Source: CBDULX01 sp965368175 (GTDB lineage Bacteria; Pseudomonadota; Gammaproteobacteria; SZUA-229). Taken from it: 30,950 nt of DNA. Position 1 is the first letter of the stretch; the number at the start of each line of letters is the position of its first letter. Positions 23,327-30,950 of the stretch are shown here, one piece after another. Under the pieces are notes generated by a model. That model did no database searches. It was given only the letters and a program-made list of their open reading frames with translations, and had not been told where the DNA came from. The stretch covers positions 1-30,950 of the forward strand of contig CBDULX010000009.1 of the NCBI GenBank assembly GCA_965368175.1, given 5' to 3'. Position numbers and translations under genes: made by a program.

Positions 23327-24115
23327 ATGACTAATCCCTATCAAACACCTGAAACAAACCTCGAAACCAGCAACACTGACAACGCAATTTTTGGACAGCC
23401 TCAGAAACGTAATGCCGGCGCTGGCTGGCAATGGATTAAGGATGCTTTCAACCTGTTCATGCAAAGTCCGCTGATCTGGATCGTGCTGATGATAATCTGG
23501 ATGGTAATTGTTGTTGGATTATCGATAATACCTCTGTTGTCACTCATTCTTTACATTATCGGCCCCATCCTGAGTGGTGGCATTATGCTGGGCTGTGATT
23601 CACTAAACCGCAACGACAGCTTATCCATCGGCCATCTGTTTGCCGGTTTCAAAAACAACACCGCAAAACTGGCTGGCCTGGGTGTGATTCAACTAATCGG
23701 TTTTATTCTGATCTTCATAGGTGCAGCCCTTCCCTTCCTGCTATTAGGGCTGGCTTCAAGCAGTGATATTCTTAATATATTCAACCCGGAAACCATACCC
23801 GATGAAAGCGCACTGATCATCACCATGCTGTATTTCCTGATCGTACTTGCTCTGGAAGTTCCAATGATTATGGGCATCTGGTTTGCACCCAGCCTGATCG
23901 TATTCCATGACATGAAAGCCTGGGACGCCTTTAAAATGAGTTTCCGCGGCTGTTTATCTAACATCATCCCATTCCTGATTTATGGCCTGATATTCCTGGT
24001 ACTGGCAGTTGTTGCCATGATTCCGGTTGGCCTGGGTATGATCATCCTGATGCCGGTAATGATTATCAGCATGTACTCATCTTACCGGTCGGTATTCCTG
24101 CATCCGGCTAATTGA
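23327..24115 (+). CDS. BPSS1780-type integral membrane protein
   Basis: A 262-residue inner-membrane protein with a hydrophilic N-terminus (1-32, beginning MTNPYQTPETN) and about five or six membrane helices: near 48-66, 67-88, 118-142, 163-185 and 212-250. The signature WFAPSLIVFHDMKAWDAFK at 185-203 followed by MSFRGC is shared with the BPSS1780 and YciC-like families, which have no known transport or enzymatic role. AGGATAATAT precedes the ATG. It closes a short run with the DUF4124 protein and the MIF homologue. The second hairpin repeat begins 47 bases after its stop and may end the transcript. Confidence 0.78.
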   Translation: MTNPYQTPETNLETSNTDNAIFGQPQKRNAGAGWQWIKDAFNLFMQSPLIWIVLMIIWMVIVVGLSIIPLLSLILYIIGPILSGGIMLGCDSLNRNDSLSIGHLFAGFKNNTAKLAGLGVIQLIGFILIFIGAALPFLLLGLASSSDILNIFNPETIPDESALIITMLYFLIVLALEVPMIMGIWFAPSLIVFHDMKAWDAFKMSFRGCLSNIIPFLIYGLIFLVLAVVAMIPVGLGMIILMPVMIISMYSSYRSVFLHPAN

Positions 24116-24161
24116 TTAATCCAAACTCTGCCATAAGCAGACTGATTAAAAAATTTAAACC

Positions 24162-24259
24162 TTTGCCACAAAGGCACAGAGAACACAGAGTTTTTTATAA
24201 AGTACGCCCTAATACAATCACGACTGTTTTCTCTGTGCGCTCTGAGACTCTGTGGCAAA
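24162..24259. repeat. Long inverted repeat element, copy 2
   Basis: Arms 24162-24190 and 24231-24259 are complementary at 24 of 29 positions around a 40-base loop. Outer ends read TTTGCCACA and TGTGGCAAA. The arms share TTGCCACA, AGGCAC and CACAGAG blocks with the copy at 8916-9023, but the loops are unrelated. As in copy 1, it sits just after the end of a coding run. The arms are less perfect here, suggesting an older copy. Confidence 0.82.
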
Positions 24260-24393
24260 TTTTTTGATTTTAAGTTAGCAAACATCAGCTTCAGGGTGAT
24301 TGCAGACCTGTAATCCCAGACCAGGGTGTCAGTTTCCCCTGATGATGACACTATACAAATAACTCGAAAAGACTCAATTGTCGAGGGTGTGTA
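24260..24393. other. Non-coding stretch between the repeat and the DUF4105 gene
   Basis: No coding frame is convincing. GTGTCA and TGACAC form a small inverted repeat around 24327-24352, and CTCGA/TCGAG around 24363-24385, close to the end of the minus-strand DUF4105 gene. Neither is followed by a T-run in the right direction, so I do not call a terminator. Confidence 0.3.
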
Positions 24394-26262
24394 TTAGAAA
24401 TAGAGCAACCAGCGAATTCCCCATTCACTCATCGACTGAGTTTGTAGCTCATCTTTCTGATATGACACCCTTAAGCCCTGAGTTCTGGTCAGGTCATACT
24501 GATAAGCCAGCGATAGTTGCCGCAAGCGGCTATCCATGCCAGCCACACTATCCGCTGATATCCATCGCAAATAAACACGGTTGTGCGCCAGCCGGTATAA
24601 CAAACCGGACTGCAGCCCCAGATATAGCCCATAGTGTTTGTCCAGCTCGCGACTGTAATCAAGCTGACTATGGGCCATTGCATAAGCAGTCAAACGCTCG
24701 TGTTTAAAACTATAACCCAGGGCAAAAACACCGCGACTAACATACTCGATACGACCATCGGGCAGGGGCTGCCATCGATAGCTAATCTCTGTATCAACCG
24801 AAAAAGGTGTGGACCAGTCGGTTACAGGGGACAGAGACGTCAAACCAAATAAAGTCAGATTCTGTAGTTTTAACCGCTCTTTATCCGTATACCAGCGCAA
24901 ATTGCTCTCCAGCACCGTAATAGCCGCCCCTTCAATAAAACCTCCAGGGTCATCCAGAAGATCGTGAAATGCCGGTTTGATGCCCAGCTCGATAAAATCA
25001 TCCTGCTCCAGTCGCCCCAGCCCCATACTCCAACGAGCTGACAGATGGCTCTGATCCGGCCTGAATTCATTAAAATTAAATATCGAAGCTTCGACAGGCA
25101 ACTGGCTACGGGCACTTAATAGCTGATGACTCAACTCCCGATTACCGGGAGTGTTCAGTTCATTGATCTCATGAGCCAGTTCCAGTACCTGCGCCTGCTG
25201 CCAGGAATTGTAGGACTGTATTTGCAGGTAATCCACAGGCACACCTGCATTCAGTATCTGTATTGCCTGCTGCCTTAATGGCTTGTCCATTTGTGAATAC
25301 ATTTGCATGATGCGACTGTTCTGGGAAGGCCTGTATTCAGCTGTTTCAATCAAACCGGCAGCTAACACAGAACGAACCGTATCCGCCGGGATAGCATAAA
25401 CAGGGTGTGCATGCCTACTAATGGACATTCCCGGACGGGCCACATCAAGCAATGACAGCAAACGATAAGCACAGTTTTCCCTGAGAAAGAAATAATCAAA
25501 ATGCACGGTTCGCACTTCCCAGATATGCCTGACCATCTGCGCCACTTCCTCAGGCGCCAAATTCAATGGATATTCCCAGATATCCCGGTGCTCAATATCA
25601 CCATACTCCTGCACCGTTTCGTAGTAGGGCTGAATATGGAACACCCCGGCATAACCTCCAGCCAGCCCCTTATAAACATAGGCCAGGGCTCCATCATCAG
25701 GGTTCGATGCAGCGGCATAACTCAGGGTGTAATTCAACAGGGGAGATTTATTGGGGCTGTCCAGCCGAAGAAAGGTGTGACCAAACATGGAACCCGGATT
25801 ATTTAGAAACATGCTCGGGAACAGCAGCGTCACCGACTTAACATTCAGTTTCTGCTGCCAGCTCTGGAACCCATTGCAACTCAATCTGGTCAGGCCAGAT
25901 AAATCGAGCTGTTGTGACAGCCAGTGTAACCGGGCAGGAAACCGACACTGGGCATGAATATCCGGGGCTGTATTCTGCAGGGGCAGATAAAATGCCTGTA
26001 AACTGGCCATCAGCTCGGCCCTGGCATCTCGCTGACCAATATCCGATACAAAAAAAGCCTCATCATCCACCTGGCTGTAAAAACCACTGAAGACATGGGA
26101 TTTATAATGCAGCAGATCCAGCCAGGCGGGATTTTCTGCAATTTCACTTAGACGATCTGCGTTAAATACAGTGCCTTCTATCTGTAACTCGGTTACTCTG
26201 GCCATCGATGGCGTAGCCATCAACAGCAAACAGATTGCCTTTAATACCTGTTTTATGTTCAC
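24394..26262 (-). CDS. DUF4105 / Lnb-type periplasmic domain protein
   Basis: A 622-residue exported protein. The signal peptide MNIKQVLKAICLLLMATPSMA is cut near residue 21. The central DUF4105 domain carries the family's two hallmark sites: GSMFGHTFLRL with H162 and FFLRENCAYRLLSLL with C264, a Cys/His arrangement like that of NlpC/P60-type thiol enzymes. This Pfam family is now also named for Lnb, a lipoprotein N-acyltransferase, as I recall; whether this protein has that activity is open. The C-terminal 200 residues are rich in alternating aromatic strands and end WGIRWLLYF, hinting at an outer-membrane barrel. Translation starts with GTG and the Shine-Dalgarno is weak. It is divergent from proS with 60 bases between. 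Confidence 0.8.
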   Translation of the reverse strand: MNIKQVLKAICLLLMATPSMARVTELQIEGTVFNADRLSEIAENPAWLDLLHYKSHVFSGFYSQVDDEAFFVSDIGQRDARAELMASLQAFYLPLQNTAPDIHAQCRFPARLHWLSQQLDLSGLTRLSCNGFQSWQQKLNVKSVTLLFPSMFLNNPGSMFGHTFLRLDSPNKSPLLNYTLSYAAASNPDDGALAYVYKGLAGGYAGVFHIQPYYETVQEYGDIEHRDIWEYPLNLAPEEVAQMVRHIWEVRTVHFDYFFLRENCAYRLLSLLDVARPGMSISRHAHPVYAIPADTVRSVLAAGLIETAEYRPSQNSRIMQMYSQMDKPLRQQAIQILNAGVPVDYLQIQSYNSWQQAQVLELAHEINELNTPGNRELSHQLLSARSQLPVEASIFNFNEFRPDQSHLSARWSMGLGRLEQDDFIELGIKPAFHDLLDDPGGFIEGAAITVLESNLRWYTDKERLKLQNLTLFGLTSLSPVTDWSTPFSVDTEISYRWQPLPDGRIEYVSRGVFALGYSFKHERLTAYAMAHSQLDYSRELDKHYGLYLGLQSGLLYRLAHNRVYLRWISADSVAGMDSRLRQLSLAYQYDLTRTQGLRVSYQKDELQTQSMSEWGIRWLLYF

Positions 26263-26277
26263 GGTTGCCAGTTTGTT

Positions 26278-26306
26278 TTGTAAAATGCGCCCAACCTTAT
26301 CATTAT
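26278..26306 (+). promoter_or_regulatory. Candidate promoter for proS
   Basis: TTGTAA (26278-26283), a 17-base spacer and CATTAT (26301-26306) lie in the 60-base divergent gap before proS. The -10 match is partial, and the leader would be only about 10 bases. Confidence 0.3.
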
Positions 26307-26322
26307 TAATCAGATCAATTAC

Positions 26323-28029
26323 ATGCTCATATCAAAATTCCCTCTTTCCACTGTAAAAGAAACCCCGGCCGATGCAGAAGTCATCAGCCACAAACTGATG
26401 CTAAGAGCAGGGCTCATTCGTCGCCTGGCCTCTGGCATGTACACCTGGCTACCGCTGGGTTACAAAATTCTACGTAAAGTGGAAACCATCATTCGCGAAG
26501 AAATGGACCGCACTGGTGGGCTGGAAGTACTGATGCCGGCAGTTCAACCGGCTGAACTCTGGGAGGAGTCTGGCCGCTGGAACCAGTACGGTCCGGAATT
26601 ATTGCGATTCAAAGACCGGCATGACCGGGAATTCTGCTTTGGCCCCACCCATGAAGAAATCATCACTGACCTGGCCCGCCGAGAGCTCAACAGCTACAAA
26701 CAGTTACCCATTATCTGGTACCAGATCCAGACCAAGTTTCGGGATGAAATTCGACCTCGCTTCGGGATTATGCGAGCCCGTGAATTTCTCATGAAAGACG
26801 CCTATTCTTTTCATATGGACCAGACATCTTTACAACAAACCTATGAAGACATGCATCAGGCCTATAGCCGGATTTTCCAGCGCCTGGGCCTGAATTTCCG
26901 CCCGGTCATGGCCGACAGCGGCTCTATAGGCGGCAACAGTTCTCATGAGTTCCATGTACTGGCCGATTCCGGCGAAGATGCCATCGCATTTGCCAGCGAA
27001 GGTGAATATGCCGCGAATATCGAAAAAGCTGAAGCACTGCCACCGGCTACAGAACGTGCCGCCCCCCATCAGCAAATGAATACGGTTAACACTCCTGGCC
27101 AGCACAGCATCGAGGAAGTCTGCCAGTTTCTTAACATCGATCCCAGCCAGTGCCTGAAAACACTGCTGGTGGAAGGCACCGAAGAAAATAGTGTGGTGGC
27201 TCTGATATTGCGCGGTGATCATGAACTTAATGAAATCAAGTCCGAACAATTGCCACAGGTAGCTTCGCCCCTTCACTTTGCCACCGAAGATCAGGTCAAA
27301 GCAGCGGCTGGCTGTGCGCCAGGCTCTGTAGGCCCCGTTGGCCTTAAGATTACCGTGATTGCCGATCATTCTGCCGTCCATTGCAGCGACTTTGTCTGCG
27401 GAGCCAACATGGATGGACAGCATTTACAGGGTGTTAACTGGAATCGTGATCTACCTGAGCCGGAAGTCGCTGATATTCGCAATGTAGTGGAAGGTGACCC
27501 CAGCCCCGATGGGCAGGGTACTCTCTCAATCGTTCGTGGTATAGAAGTCGGCCATATTTTCCAGCTCGGCAATAAATACAGTGAAGCTCTGAATGCTACA
27601 GTACTGGACGAAAACGGTGCCAGTCAGATTATCACCATGGGCTGCTATGGTATCGGTGTTTCACGTGTGGTGGCCGCGGCGATAGAGCAAAATCACGATG
27701 ACAACGGCATCATCTGGCCCAGGTCTATCGCGCCTTTCGATGTAGCTATTGCCCCCATCAATATGCAGAAGTCAGAACGCCTGAAAGCGGCCACTGAAGA
27801 GCTCTATCAGAAGCTGCTGGATGCCGGCTTCGATGTGTTGCTGTTCGACCAGAAAGAACGCCTGGGTTCCATGCTGGCCAATATCGAACTGATCGGTATC
27901 CCTCATCGACTGGTACTGGGTGAGCGAGGTCTGGATAATGGCAATATTGAATACAAGGGTCGTGCCGATGAGGAATCCCAGGAAGTGGCAATGGATAATA
28001 TCATCGAATTTTTAAACCAGCAGAATTAG
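26323..28029 (+). CDS. proS: Prolyl-tRNA synthetase (bacterial type with editing domain)
   Basis: Charges tRNA-Pro. The 568-residue length is that of the bacterial ProS with the inserted editing domain. The start region LSTVKETPADAEVISHKLML matches the family from residue 8. Class II motifs are visible: motif 1 around 25-70 (RLASGMYTWLPLGYKILRK), motif 2 in TKFRDEIRPRFGIMRAREFL with KDAYSFH, and motif 3 in ITMGCYGIGVSRVVAAAIEQ. The insert of about 180 residues between motifs 2 and 3 contains the YbaK-like domain that removes mischarged alanine (LKTLLVEGTEENSVVALILR, GDHELNEIK). An anticodon-binding domain follows (APFDVAIAPINMQKSERLK onwards). The lytic transglycosylase gene starts 4 bases after its stop. 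Confidence 0.97.
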   Translation: MLISKFPLSTVKETPADAEVISHKLMLRAGLIRRLASGMYTWLPLGYKILRKVETIIREEMDRTGGLEVLMPAVQPAELWEESGRWNQYGPELLRFKDRHDREFCFGPTHEEIITDLARRELNSYKQLPIIWYQIQTKFRDEIRPRFGIMRAREFLMKDAYSFHMDQTSLQQTYEDMHQAYSRIFQRLGLNFRPVMADSGSIGGNSSHEFHVLADSGEDAIAFASEGEYAANIEKAEALPPATERAAPHQQMNTVNTPGQHSIEEVCQFLNIDPSQCLKTLLVEGTEENSVVALILRGDHELNEIKSEQLPQVASPLHFATEDQVKAAAGCAPGSVGPVGLKITVIADHSAVHCSDFVCGANMDGQHLQGVNWNRDLPEPEVADIRNVVEGDPSPDGQGTLSIVRGIEVGHIFQLGNKYSEALNATVLDENGASQIITMGCYGIGVSRVVAAAIEQNHDDNGIIWPRSIAPFDVAIAPINMQKSERLKAATEELYQKLLDAGFDVLLFDQKERLGSMLANIELIGIPHRLVLGERGLDNGNIEYKGRADEESQEVAMDNIIEFLNQQN

Positions 28030-28033
28030 CACT

Positions 28034-28609
28034 ATGACATTCCGGTTCCGACATGGCTTAACAGGATTATTTTTCGGTGTATATGCAAGCTTATCATTGG
28101 CCAGTACACCGATTAATGATCCTGAATTGCGTCAACGTCTGATCGAGGCCATTAATACTGCCAGCAGTTTTCAGGATCGGTATGAAGCAGAGGTCTGGTT
28201 ACTGGATATGTCCACCCGCCTGAAACCTTATATCCAGAATGATCGGGAGCGACTGCAGTTACTGAAAAATATCCACCATGAAGCCAGTCAGGCAGAACTG
28301 CAACCGGAACTGGTACTGGCAGTAATCGATATTGAAAGCCGTTTTGATCGTTTTGCAGTTTCCCGTGCCGGAGCTCTGGGACTGATGCAGATTATGCCTT
28401 TCTGGCTTAATGAAATTGGTCACCCGAATGATAATTTACTGGAAATAAACACCAATCTCCGAATGGGCTGCACCATACTCAAATATTATCTGGAGAAGGA
28501 AAGTGGCGACTTACGGCGTGCCCTGGCGCGCTACAATGGCAGCCTGGGCTCCACGGTGTATCCTGATAAAATACTGGAAACCCTGCGTATGCGCTGGTTT
28601 AGAAACTGA
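28034..28609 (+). CDS. Lytic transglycosylase, SLT domain
   Basis: A 191-residue exported murein lytic transglycosylase that would cleave the MurNAc-GlcNAc bond with formation of the anhydro ring. A signal peptide spans about 1-23 (FRHGLTGLFFGVYASLSLAS). After a helical linker, the goose-lysozyme-like SLT domain shows all landmarks: catalytic E101 in AVIDIESRF, GALGLMQIMP at 113-122, and ALARYNGS at 163-170. The size is that of the small family 1 enzymes found after proS in several gammaproteobacteria. It has no lipobox, so it is probably periplasmic. Its stop overlaps the next start as TGATG, coupling it to the Crp/Fnr gene, which is an unusual partner. Confidence 0.92.
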   Translation: MTFRFRHGLTGLFFGVYASLSLASTPINDPELRQRLIEAINTASSFQDRYEAEVWLLDMSTRLKPYIQNDRERLQLLKNIHHEASQAELQPELVLAVIDIESRFDRFAVSRAGALGLMQIMPFWLNEIGHPNDNLLEINTNLRMGCTILKYYLEKESGDLRRALARYNGSLGSTVYPDKILETLRMRWFRN

Positions 28610-29265
28610 TGAACGAAACCATTAACATCTTTAACAGCATTCAGGATGAAGCAGGAAAGAAAGTTTTGACCCAGGCTCGCGAAGTTCGTATCCCTGCCCA
28701 TACCACTGTATTCCGTCAGGGTGAAAGTTGTGAAAATTACCTGCTGGTGCTTGACGGTTCCGTTAAAGTGTTTACTCGAAGCGAGAATGGTCGCGAAGTT
28801 GTATTGTACCGCGTACTCGGCGGTGAATCCTGCACCTTAACAACAGCCTGTTTATTTTCCCATAACACCTACCCGGCGGAAGGCTATACCGAAACGGACA
28901 CCAAAGCCCTGGTCATTCCCATGAAATCATTTAACGATGGACTGCAACACTCCAGTGATTTTCGTCAGATGGTGTTTGATGCCTATAGCCAGAGGTTAAC
29001 TGAAATCATCAATCTGGTTGAACAAATCAGTTTTGGACGTATTGATGTTCGACTGGCCAAGGCATTGCTGGCGCATATCGTTGGAGATATGACCATTCAT
29101 ATCACCCATCAATCACTGGCTACCGAACTGGGCAGTGCCCGAGAAGTAATCAGTCGACAGCTCAAGGAATTTGAACGCCATCAATGGGTAATACTGCACC
29201 GGGGCAGTATAGAAATACTCAACTCTGGGGCACTGGAAAAACTGGCACAGTCCAATCTTATTTAA
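28609..29265 (+). CDS. Crp/Fnr-family transcriptional regulator
   Basis: A 218-residue regulator: N-terminal cyclic-nucleotide-binding-like barrel (about 15-120), dimer helix (120-142) and winged HTH (about 145-210). The recognition helix reads SAREVISRQLKEF at 176-188; E179, S182 and R183 match the residues by which FNR reads TTGAT half-sites, while R178 fits CRP. The barrel lacks the FNR N-terminal cysteine cluster and a canonical cAMP-binding cassette; instead the region GGESCTLTTACLFS holds C75 and C81, and C41 lies in QGESCENY. This suggests thiol- or sulfur-based or metal-based sensing rather than cAMP, but that is inference. The DUF2892 gene downstream has palindromes in its upstream region and may be its target. 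It overlaps the lytic transglycosylase gene by one base. Confidence 0.9.
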   Translation: MNETINIFNSIQDEAGKKVLTQAREVRIPAHTTVFRQGESCENYLLVLDGSVKVFTRSENGREVVLYRVLGGESCTLTTACLFSHNTYPAEGYTETDTKALVIPMKSFNDGLQHSSDFRQMVFDAYSQRLTEIINLVEQISFGRIDVRLAKALLAHIVGDMTIHITHQSLATELGSAREVISRQLKEFERHQWVILHRGSIEILNSGALEKLAQSNLI

Positions 29266-29362
29266 CTGATACCAGTAGCCCAGCCACGTAGCATATCAAT
29301 CCAGAATAACTACCACCAATAACCGGACCATGCATACGGTAAAACCTTAATCAAAACCAAAT

Positions 29363-29442
29363 GTGACATTATCACTGATTGGACATCAGCAAGAGTGGAC
29401 AATAACAATCAGATTTCAGTTTGAACTTTGTTATTGAAACAA
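29363..29442 (+). promoter_or_regulatory. Palindromes upstream of the DUF2892 gene
   Basis: The 230-base gap before the DUF2892 gene holds three short inverted repeats with 5-base spacers: GTGA-N5-TCAC (29363-29375), CTGATTGGACATCAG (29375-29389) and TTGTTATTGAAACAA (29428-29442). The first two abut and resemble CRP and FNR half-sites respectively, but with 5-base spacing rather than 6 or 4. They are candidates for the Crp/Fnr-type regulator encoded just upstream. No good promoter could be placed. Confidence 0.4.
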
Positions 29443-29495
29443 GAATCGAAAAACACAATAAGCTCTTTTGAGCATCCTCAACACTGGAGAAAACC

Positions 29496-29687
29496 ATGAA
29501 AAATGTAGGCAAAGCTGATCAAATCATTCGTATCGTAGCCGGTCTGATATTACTCAGCCTGGTATTCATAGGTCCTAAAACCCTGTGGGGATTAATTGGA
29601 CTCGTGCCACTAGTCACTGGCCTTTTTGGTTTCTGCCCGGCCTATAAACTACTGGGGATGAACACCTGTCCAGTATCGGATAAATAG
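29496..29687 (+). CDS. DUF2892 membrane protein
   Basis: A 63-residue inner-membrane protein of the DUF2892 family (the membrane part of YgaP-type rhodaneses). After a short KNVGKADQIIRI start, two membrane helices cover about 10-26 (IVAGLILLSLVFIG) and 30-46 (LWGLIGLVPLVTGLFG), followed by the family ending FCPAYKLLGMNTCPV with C47 and C58. The GFCPxY motif is near-universal in the family; function is unknown, though many members are linked to sulfur or redox stress and to Crp-type regulators, as here. GGAG lies 8-9 bases before the ATG. It is separate from the Crp gene by 230 bases containing palindromes. Confidence 0.85.
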   Translation: MKNVGKADQIIRIVAGLILLSLVFIGPKTLWGLIGLVPLVTGLFGFCPAYKLLGMNTCPVSDK

Positions 29688-29697
29688 CGCTATCTCC

Positions 29698-29723
29698 TGG
29701 CTAGAGGTATTCGCCTCTAGCCA
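29698..29723. terminator. Perfect hairpin between convergent genes
   Basis: TGGCTAGAGG (29698-29707) and CCTCTAGCCA (29714-29723) form a perfect 10-base stem with a 6-base loop, TATTCG. It lies 10 bases after the DUF2892 stop and includes the TAG stop of the minus-strand cNMP gene (29717-29719). No T-run follows in either direction, so it is not a canonical intrinsic terminator, but its site between convergent genes suggests transcript 3'-end formation. Confidence 0.5.
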
Positions 29724-30784
29724 AAAAGATTGCTACCCAGAAAATGAGGGTAATCCTCGGCACTTACAATATGTGTGCCATCACAGTTGAACTGCATTCG
29801 AATGGCGTCCTGAATAATACTGATACTGATGTTGCGTAAATAAAAATCCGGTATATTTCTTAATGGAGTAAGATTTCTCAGTATATTACTAATATCATCT
29901 GCCGCTACCGGTTTCCATTGACTGCGTGATTTGTGAAAAATATTTATCCAGTGCGAGGGTAACTGATTAAAGTGTGGTTCCTCTGCAATAAACCGATAAA
30001 TCCCACTGATCATTTTGAATTTTTCCTGGTAGGAAATTTCCGGAAAATGACGATGGATATAGGAACGTTGAATTAGTTTATCTGCCGCATGCACTTCTTC
30101 AGCGAACGGATCAAATACTGAACTGGTACGAATCTCACCACTGTTAAAACCTACATAAACTTTATAGACACTGCGTTGCAGCAACAGCTCTTCCAGTACC
30201 GGCTCCAGCTCACTAAACACTTTATCCACTATACTCTCGTACCTGGCACGATAAAAAGCTGTCTCTCGTATGGATGGATCACCCTTAATACTTATCTGTA
30301 ATTTATTACCACGAACACCCGTCGTATTGACCAGGTTTTCCCTGAGCACCAGTTCCTCATTACGCTGGCTGAGTATGGAATATAATTTATCCGATATATC
30401 CGTACTCTGTTGCACCAGATTTATAAAAGTCTCCTTATCCACACTATAGACCACCGCGTCTTCCAGGGTCATGACCGATGCGGTTCTTTTATCCTGATTA
30501 AAGATAGCGGTTTCACCGAAGTAATCTCCCGGCCCTAGCACGCAAAGCTCTTCCCTTTGACCATGCTGATCGAAGTAAATGGATACCCGACCGGAATCAA
30601 TAATGTAAAAAGCATCCACATTATCACCTTCGGCAAAAATCAGGGCTTTCGCCGGAAAAGACTGTCTAATGGCGTGCTGTTTGAGAAATTGAATATGCTG
30701 TTGTGAAAGCTTATGTATGAAGGAGGGAGTATGATTCATACCTGTTCGCCCATTATATCCATGACAGGCGAACATAACATCCAT
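29717..30784 (-). CDS. Cyclic nucleotide-binding domain protein with unknown C-terminal domain
   Basis: A 355-residue cytoplasmic protein. Residues about 40-140 form a cyclic-nucleotide-binding domain with an intact phosphate-binding cassette: GDYFGETAIFNQDKRTASV at 86-104, with E91 and R100 at the ligand-contact positions, so it may really bind cAMP or cGMP. There is no HTH, kinase, GGDEF or channel domain. The remaining 200 residues are helical and charged (RARYESIVDKVFSELEPVLE, then SYQEKFKMISGIYRFIAEE) and I do not recognise them. The start is uncertain: an ATG at 30739 (MNHTPSFIHKL) would remove 15 residues unlike the domain, but neither start has a strong Shine-Dalgarno. Convergent with the DUF2892 gene. 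Confidence 0.8.
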   Translation of the reverse strand: MDVMFACHGYNGRTGMNHTPSFIHKLSQQHIQFLKQHAIRQSFPAKALIFAEGDNVDAFYIIDSGRVSIYFDQHGQREELCVLGPGDYFGETAIFNQDKRTASVMTLEDAVVYSVDKETFINLVQQSTDISDKLYSILSQRNEELVLRENLVNTTGVRGNKLQISIKGDPSIRETAFYRARYESIVDKVFSELEPVLEELLLQRSVYKVYVGFNSGEIRTSSVFDPFAEEVHAADKLIQRSYIHRHFPEISYQEKFKMISGIYRFIAEEPHFNQLPSHWINIFHKSRSQWKPVAADDISNILRNLTPLRNIPDFYLRNISISIIQDAIRMQFNCDGTHIVSAEDYPHFLGSNLFG

Positions 30785-30950
30785 GCTTATTTACAATTGT
30801 GAGCCAGTCTAACAGTCTGAAAAAAAATCACTGGACAACTCACCGATAGCTCCATGAAACTACTGCTTAAATATGGGCCCAAAAAAATAAGAGTTACTCA
30901 AGCTAGCCTAACCAATGGGTGGGGGTGCGACTCGTAATACCTCCTCTACC

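Noticed and set aside
24082..24351. 89-codon minus-strand frame covering the second hairpin repeat
   Set aside because: It runs through the inverted repeat and into the end of the BPSS1780-type gene; the product is a translation of repeat sequence.
25501..25841. Two overlapping plus-strand frames of 90-100 codons opposite the DUF4105 gene
   Set aside because: They overlap each other and a long gene with clear signal peptide and motifs; best read as shadows.
26830..27423. 197-codon open frame on the minus strand opposite proS
   Set aside because: Lies wholly inside the ProS editing-domain region; composition is that of an antisense frame and no family is recognised.
30854..30937. 27-codon frame near the right edge (plus strand)
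   Set aside because: No Shine-Dalgarno and no recognisable sequence. Nothing else is supported in 30785-30950.

Overview
The window looks like chromosomal DNA of a gammaproteobacterium outside the enteric group. This rests on gene order (xseB-ispA-dxs; dapA-bamC divergent from gcvR-bcp; proS followed by a lytic transglycosylase), on family assignments such as BamC, GcvR and FeoC, and on moderate GC with AT-rich intergenic DNA. I found no rRNA, tRNA, CRISPR array, integrase or transposase. I ran no database search; family names come from motifs read by eye.

Layout. 39-3044 (+): xseB, ispA and dxs, a tight isoprenoid operon. 3106-4293 (+): queD and folE2, linking GTP to pterin, folate and queuosine precursors, closed by a strong terminator. 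4346-7539 (-): an exported metallo-beta-lactamase-fold hydrolase, then bamC and dapA. 7869-8914 (+): gcvR and bcp, followed by a long inverted repeat that recurs near 24.2 kb. 9273-14807 (+): an iron block with a Fur box and possible FNR-like site, feoABC, a second Fur-like palindrome, an outer-membrane porin, and an overlapping pair encoding an exported FMN-binding-domain protein and a PepSY membrane protein. 14844-18038 (-): a family 25 glycosyltransferase, then AI-2E-family transporter, small unknown protein and LysR regulator. 18126-22396 (-): RND pump and its adaptor, with a palindrome at the promoter. 22516-24115 (+): DUF4124 protein, a MIF/tautomerase homologue and a BPSS1780-type membrane protein. 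24394-26262 (-): DUF4105/Lnb-type exported protein. 26323-29265 (+): proS, lytic transglycosylase and Crp/Fnr-type regulator, then a DUF2892 membrane protein at 29496. 29717-30784 (-): cyclic-nucleotide-binding-domain protein with an unrecognised C-terminal half.

The most interesting unit is the iron block. Ferrous uptake genes, an apparently Fur-controlled porin, a predicted covalent flavoprotein and a PepSY membrane protein lie in one direction without unrelated genes between them. A simple reading is porin entry, periplasmic reduction of ferric iron using electrons delivered through the PepSY/FMN pair, and Fe(II) import by FeoB. The gene content and sites are read from the sequence; the joint function is inference.

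Other points of note are a two-copy hairpin repeat family, a MIF homologue in a small operon, a Crp-type regulator with three cysteines beside palindromes upstream of a DUF2892 gene, and a possible 30-codon small ORF with an overlapping -1 frame at 5347-5549.
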